The notes under the pieces are model-generated. The model had not been told where the DNA came from. It did no database searches and saw nothing but the letters and a program-made list of their open reading frames with translations. Shown piece after piece: positions 14,740-17,180 of a stretch of 17,180 bases of DNA. The stretch is from Candidatus Poseidoniales archaeon (GTDB lineage Archaea; Thermoplasmatota; Poseidoniia; Poseidoniales; Poseidoniaceae): positions 1-17,180 of the forward strand of contig QQSA01000054.1 of NCBI GenBank assembly GCA_003602535.1. The letters are read 5' to 3'. Position 1 is the first letter of the stretch. Each line of letters starts with the position of its first letter. Made by a program: the position numbers and the translations under genes.

Positions 14740-14774
14740 AGAGTGTATCATATCTAATCATGACCCCTGTATGG

Positions 14775-14790
14775 ATAGGATTAATCCTAT
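14775..14790. repeat. Perfect 16-bp palindrome at the acidic-protein stop codon
   Basis: ATAGGATTAATCCTAT is its own reverse complement. It covers the TAG stop codon of the 14787-15113 gene and sits about 46 bases upstream of the lipoprotein start. With no loop it suits a dimeric DNA-binding protein better than a terminator hairpin. Confidence 0.5.
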
Positions 14791-15113
14791 TCGAAATCGA
14801 TTTCTTCTGGCAAATCACCTAATATTTCAGCACCGGTTAACATATCTTCAAACTCGGTTTCTTCAACAGTATTAAGTTCATAATTTGAAGACATTTCATC
14901 TTCAAGTAACGCATTCATATCAACATCTCCTGAATCATATTCAGGAGTTGAGTCCACTATTTCTTCGGCTTCTAACTCTACTTCATCAGAATCTAATGTT
15001 GAAAATGTTTCTTCGAATAAGGCGTCCTTGTCTAGTTCAGGTAGCTCGATCGAAGCCTCCACTATCTCCTCAGTTGTTTCAGGCTTTTTCCTGAACCAAT
15101 CCTTGACACCCAT
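14787..15113 (-). CDS. Small highly acidic hypothetical protein with basic amphipathic N-terminus
   Basis: A 108-residue protein with 38 Asp/Glu (25 Glu, 13 Asp) and only five Lys/Arg, four of them in the first ten residues (MGVKDWFRKKP). That start resembles the amphipathic membrane-targeting helices of proteins such as FtsY. The rest is likely disordered, with short hydrophobic helices (LDKDALFEETF, MNALLEDEM, FEDMLTGAEIL) spaced along an acidic chain, as in interaction linkers. No enzyme motif or membrane segment is present. The function is unknown; a peripheral membrane adaptor is one reading. The ATG lies in a CCCATATGGG palindrome without a clear ribosome binding site. It is divergent from the exonuclease gene (75 bases) and upstream of the lipoprotein gene on the same strand. 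Confidence 0.72.
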   Translation of the reverse strand: MGVKDWFRKKPETTEEIVEASIELPELDKDALFEETFSTLDSDEVELEAEEIVDSTPEYDSGDVDMNALLEDEMSSNYELNTVEETEFEDMLTGAEILGDLPEEIDFE

Positions 15114-15188
15114 ATGGGCCCGTCATACTATCGTAGAAATAGCAATTGTGTAGTGATGTTCATTTGGTTCGGACTCTAGCCCTTCAAT

Positions 15189-16016
15189 ATGGTCGATGTT
15201 TTAGAGGGGCAAAGAGTCCTTGCTTTCGACTTAGAAACAACTGGTGTTTCGACAAATAATGACCGGATTGTGCAAGTCGCTCTCATCGGTGCAGAGGCGG
15301 ACGGTAGTACAGTACATTATGATGTTTTAATCAATCCTCAAAGGCCGATTCCTTCGGGCGCATCACGGGTACATGGAATATATGATTCCAAAGTCAGAAA
15401 TGAGCCCGTGTTCAAACATTATGCAAGTGAATTATTTGATCTGATGGACGGAGCAGTTATTGTTGGCCATAATGCTAGAAGGTTCGATATGCCTTTACTT
15501 CAAAATGAATATTACAGATGCGGGATGGTTCCTCCAAAACCACTTGTTGTGATCGATACTCTAGAAGCGGTTCGGAGATTGAAAATCCCAAGGCCTCACA
15601 ATTTAGGAGCCCAGTGTGCTCGTCACGGAATTGATCTTTCCAATGCTCACGATGCTGCTGCCGACGCAGCTGCCTGTTTGCTACTACTTTGGAGAGTAAT
15701 GCGAGACCACCCCTCGAATTTCAGGCGCTCTCTGGAAGAAATTGAAGATTGGTTAATCAATGGAGATATTCGTAAAGATGAAAGTGAGTTAGGTCGTTCT
15801 TTGGGAGACTTAGAATCTCTAGACAAACAAGGACGAATAAAAATTGACGAAGGCGCTTACATAGTCGCTTTTGGAAGACATAGGGGCAAGGATTTACTGA
15901 CTATTGGGAGAGAAGACCAGCGATATTTGAATTGGCTATTATCTCAAAATGGAATTGAGGATGAAGGCGCAAGAGAGACCTTGAAAGAATACATTTCAAG
16001 CGTCAGAGATTGGTGA
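15189..16016 (+). CDS. DnaQ-family 3'-5' exonuclease with C-terminal DUF3820-like domain
   Basis: A 275-residue DEDDh exonuclease. Exo I is FDLETTG (Asp14, Glu16). Exo II is GHNARRFDMPLL (Asp100). Exo III is HDAAADAA (His154, Asp159). All four acids and the histidine are present, so it should be active with two metal ions. Residues 60-64 (RVHGI) match the usual motif after the second strand. After a charged linker (about 175-220), residues 223-253 (FGRHRGKDLL then YLNWLLSQ) resemble the small DUF3820-type module found fused to other DnaQ-like proteins. It probably trims DNA or RNA in repair or maintenance rather than proofreading within a polymerase. Its last 21 bases overlap the convergent PD-(D/E)XK nuclease gene. 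Confidence 0.88.
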   Translation: MVDVLEGQRVLAFDLETTGVSTNNDRIVQVALIGAEADGSTVHYDVLINPQRPIPSGASRVHGIYDSKVRNEPVFKHYASELFDLMDGAVIVGHNARRFDMPLLQNEYYRCGMVPPKPLVVIDTLEAVRRLKIPRPHNLGAQCARHGIDLSNAHDAAADAAACLLLLWRVMRDHPSNFRRSLEEIEDWLINGDIRKDESELGRSLGDLESLDKQGRIKIDEGAYIVAFGRHRGKDLLTIGREDQRYLNWLLSQNGIEDEGARETLKEYISSVRDW

Positions 16017-17141
16017 CCAGGCCAAAACATCACACCAATGGCCAACTCGCCAAGTCTCGCGATTTGTCATGGCGCTACCGATGAATATTGGTCCTTGATG
16101 TCCGGTTGCCAATAACTCCTGTAAAGCCTCTTTACCACGTCCATCAAAGGTTATTGGAACCTGTAATCCAGTAGGCATCGGCCTACCCTCCGCATTAGCA
16201 GGTTCACAAAGTTCGGCTACACCTGATCCATTTACTTCATCAAAATGATGCAAGAGAATTACTGAATCTGAAAAATCATCACTGCCTAATGTTCCATTTT
16301 TTGCCCGCCAATTCCACCAATGAGGGCACCATGCCTTCCAATCACAAAACCCTCCGCAAGATGACTGCCCCGGCGTTGCCTCCAATGGTTTTTCTGTTGG
16401 CTTTGTTGCCTCCCATGCTGCCAATGCATCATCAAGAACAGAGGGGCCATTCGCGGTGTAACGAGTTGAGTTAGCCGTATACCAGCCTTCGGTTTTGACT
16501 GGTGGTGCGTTCTCATTATTTGACAGCAAAATGTCTCTGTAGAGCAATAATTGTCTTTGGACTTCTGGTTTCAATTCTTCTTCAGGTGCGCGTCCTGTTT
16601 TCAAGTCCGCTACAATCCATCCCTTCAAATTGCCATTGGAATCTACATCAGCAAATAGCATATCTAAACGACCCATTAACCGATTATCTTTGGTTCTTAA
16701 TTCGCCCTCAACTGCGATAACTCGCGAAAGTAAACTCTTCCATATTGCGACTGTTGTTTTGAGTGGCGTGAGGCCTTTAGCACCTACGAATTCCAGAAGC
16801 ATCTTAATCGCTCCTCTCTGCATTTTCTTTGCTTTATCCCATTCCTTTTCTTTCCACATCGGCCTGCGTGGTGTAGCGTGGAAAACTTCCTTCTCCTCTT
16901 CCCAGCGTTGTTTCAAGAATTTTTCAGCCATTTCTGGAAGCCAGTGTGTTTTGTTCGGCTTTAATCCTGAAAGATCTACTTGCAGTAAATCCTCGACAGA
17001 TGCGTGGACTGCAGTACCCAAACTGGCGGCCATGCCAGCTTTACGAGGGAGTTTTTGCCTACTAAGCCAATACATTCTCGGACATGTCTCATAACGATTC
17101 CATGCCGATGGAGAAAGTGTATGTGGCCTTTCCTCGCCCAT
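15996..17141 (-). CDS. RecB/Cas4-like PD-(D/E)XK nuclease with iron-sulfur cysteines
   Basis: A putative DNA nuclease, numbered from ATG 17141 (381 residues). Its order of motifs matches the AddB/Cas4 type: Cys20 in YETCPRMYWL, His46 in LGTAVHA, Asp160 in GRLDMLF, Asp179-x-Lys181 in VADLKTGR, a QxxxY motif (Gln197, Tyr201), then Cys262, Cys266 and Cys272, which with Cys20 would hold a 4Fe-4S cluster. A C-terminal region of about 105 residues (277-381) has no recognised motif and looks beta-rich. The frame stays open to the window edge through a TTG (17168), so the true start may lie upstream. It could process DNA ends in repair. No CRISPR genes are present, so a Cas4 label is not justified. 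Confidence 0.86.
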   Translation of the reverse strand: MGEERPHTLSPSAWNRYETCPRMYWLSRQKLPRKAGMAASLGTAVHASVEDLLQVDLSGLKPNKTHWLPEMAEKFLKQRWEEEKEVFHATPRRPMWKEKEWDKAKKMQRGAIKMLLEFVGAKGLTPLKTTVAIWKSLLSRVIAVEGELRTKDNRLMGRLDMLFADVDSNGNLKGWIVADLKTGRAPEEELKPEVQRQLLLYRDILLSNNENAPPVKTEGWYTANSTRYTANGPSVLDDALAAWEATKPTEKPLEATPGQSSCGGFCDWKAWCPHWWNWRAKNGTLGSDDFSDSVILLHHFDEVNGSGVAELCEPANAEGRPMPTGLQVPITFDGRGKEALQELLATGHQGPIFIGSAMTNRETWRVGHWCDVLAWSPISDA

Positions 17142-17180
17142 ATATTGGCTTGAACGCTTCACCTTCAAATCGCTTGGGAT

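Noticed and set aside
16286..17094. Several plus- and minus-strand ORFs within the PD-(D/E)XK gene
   Set aside because: They overlap a gene with clear catalytic motifs and show no family features of their own.
15996..17141. Cas4 and hence a CRISPR adaptation locus
   Set aside because: No repeat-spacer array and no cas1 or cas2 gene is present; the motif order is shared by many repair nucleases.

Overview
The window reads as a stretch of archaeal chromosome, most likely from a planktonic Marine Group II euryarchaeon (Poseidoniales-like). This is inferred from four things: an archaeal MCM helicase, a PAC2-family proteasome-assembly protein and an archaeal/eukaryal-type Trm1; TATA-like boxes with GGTGA-type ribosome binding sites on several genes; large FG-GAP, fibronectin-III and PKD surface proteins beside a lipobox lipoprotein; and moderate GC with very tight gene packing. 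No mobile element, CRISPR array, rRNA or phage gene was seen. No stretch over 300 bases lacks a gene.

Layout. 1-1280 (-) is the N-terminal two thirds of MCM, cut by the window edge. A short divergent region with two inverted repeats follows. A plus-strand run then holds an alpha/beta-hydrolase esterase, purM (purine synthesis) and trm1 (tRNA G26 dimethylation). These are packed with a 4-base ATGA overlap or a 9-base gap, so they look cotranscribed. Convergent to them are a PAC2-family protein (4818-5561) and, upstream of it, a 1384-residue cell-surface protein (5602-9756). The surface protein has a signal peptide, about seven FG-GAP/VCBS-like calcium loops, two FN3-like domains, one C-terminal membrane anchor and an acidic, tryptophan-rich cytoplasmic tail.

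The largest gap (9757-10023) is a divergent promoter region with a 9-bp inverted repeat flanked by an outer 5-bp stem. After it comes a plus-strand four-gene run: winged-helix-like protein, 14-unit pentapeptide-repeat protein, hotdog thioesterase and four-helix membrane protein. A tRNA-Arg(GCG) lies on the minus strand at its end, followed by a minus-strand pair (a small winged-helix-like protein and a HAD phosphatase). A small hypothetical protein (+) runs tail-to-tail with a PKD lipoprotein (-). The lipoprotein is preceded on the same strand by a very acidic 108-residue protein. The window ends with a DnaQ-type exonuclease (+) carrying an extra C-terminal domain, overlapping at its 3' end a Cas4/AddB-like iron-sulfur PD-(D/E)XK nuclease (-).

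Much of this is housekeeping (replication, purine synthesis, tRNA modification, proteasome assembly). The least explained parts are the four-gene run at 10024-12008, the surface protein's cytoplasmic tail, the nuclease/exonuclease pair with their extra domains, and the acidic protein with its basic amphipathic start. No complete new system can be proved from sequence alone.
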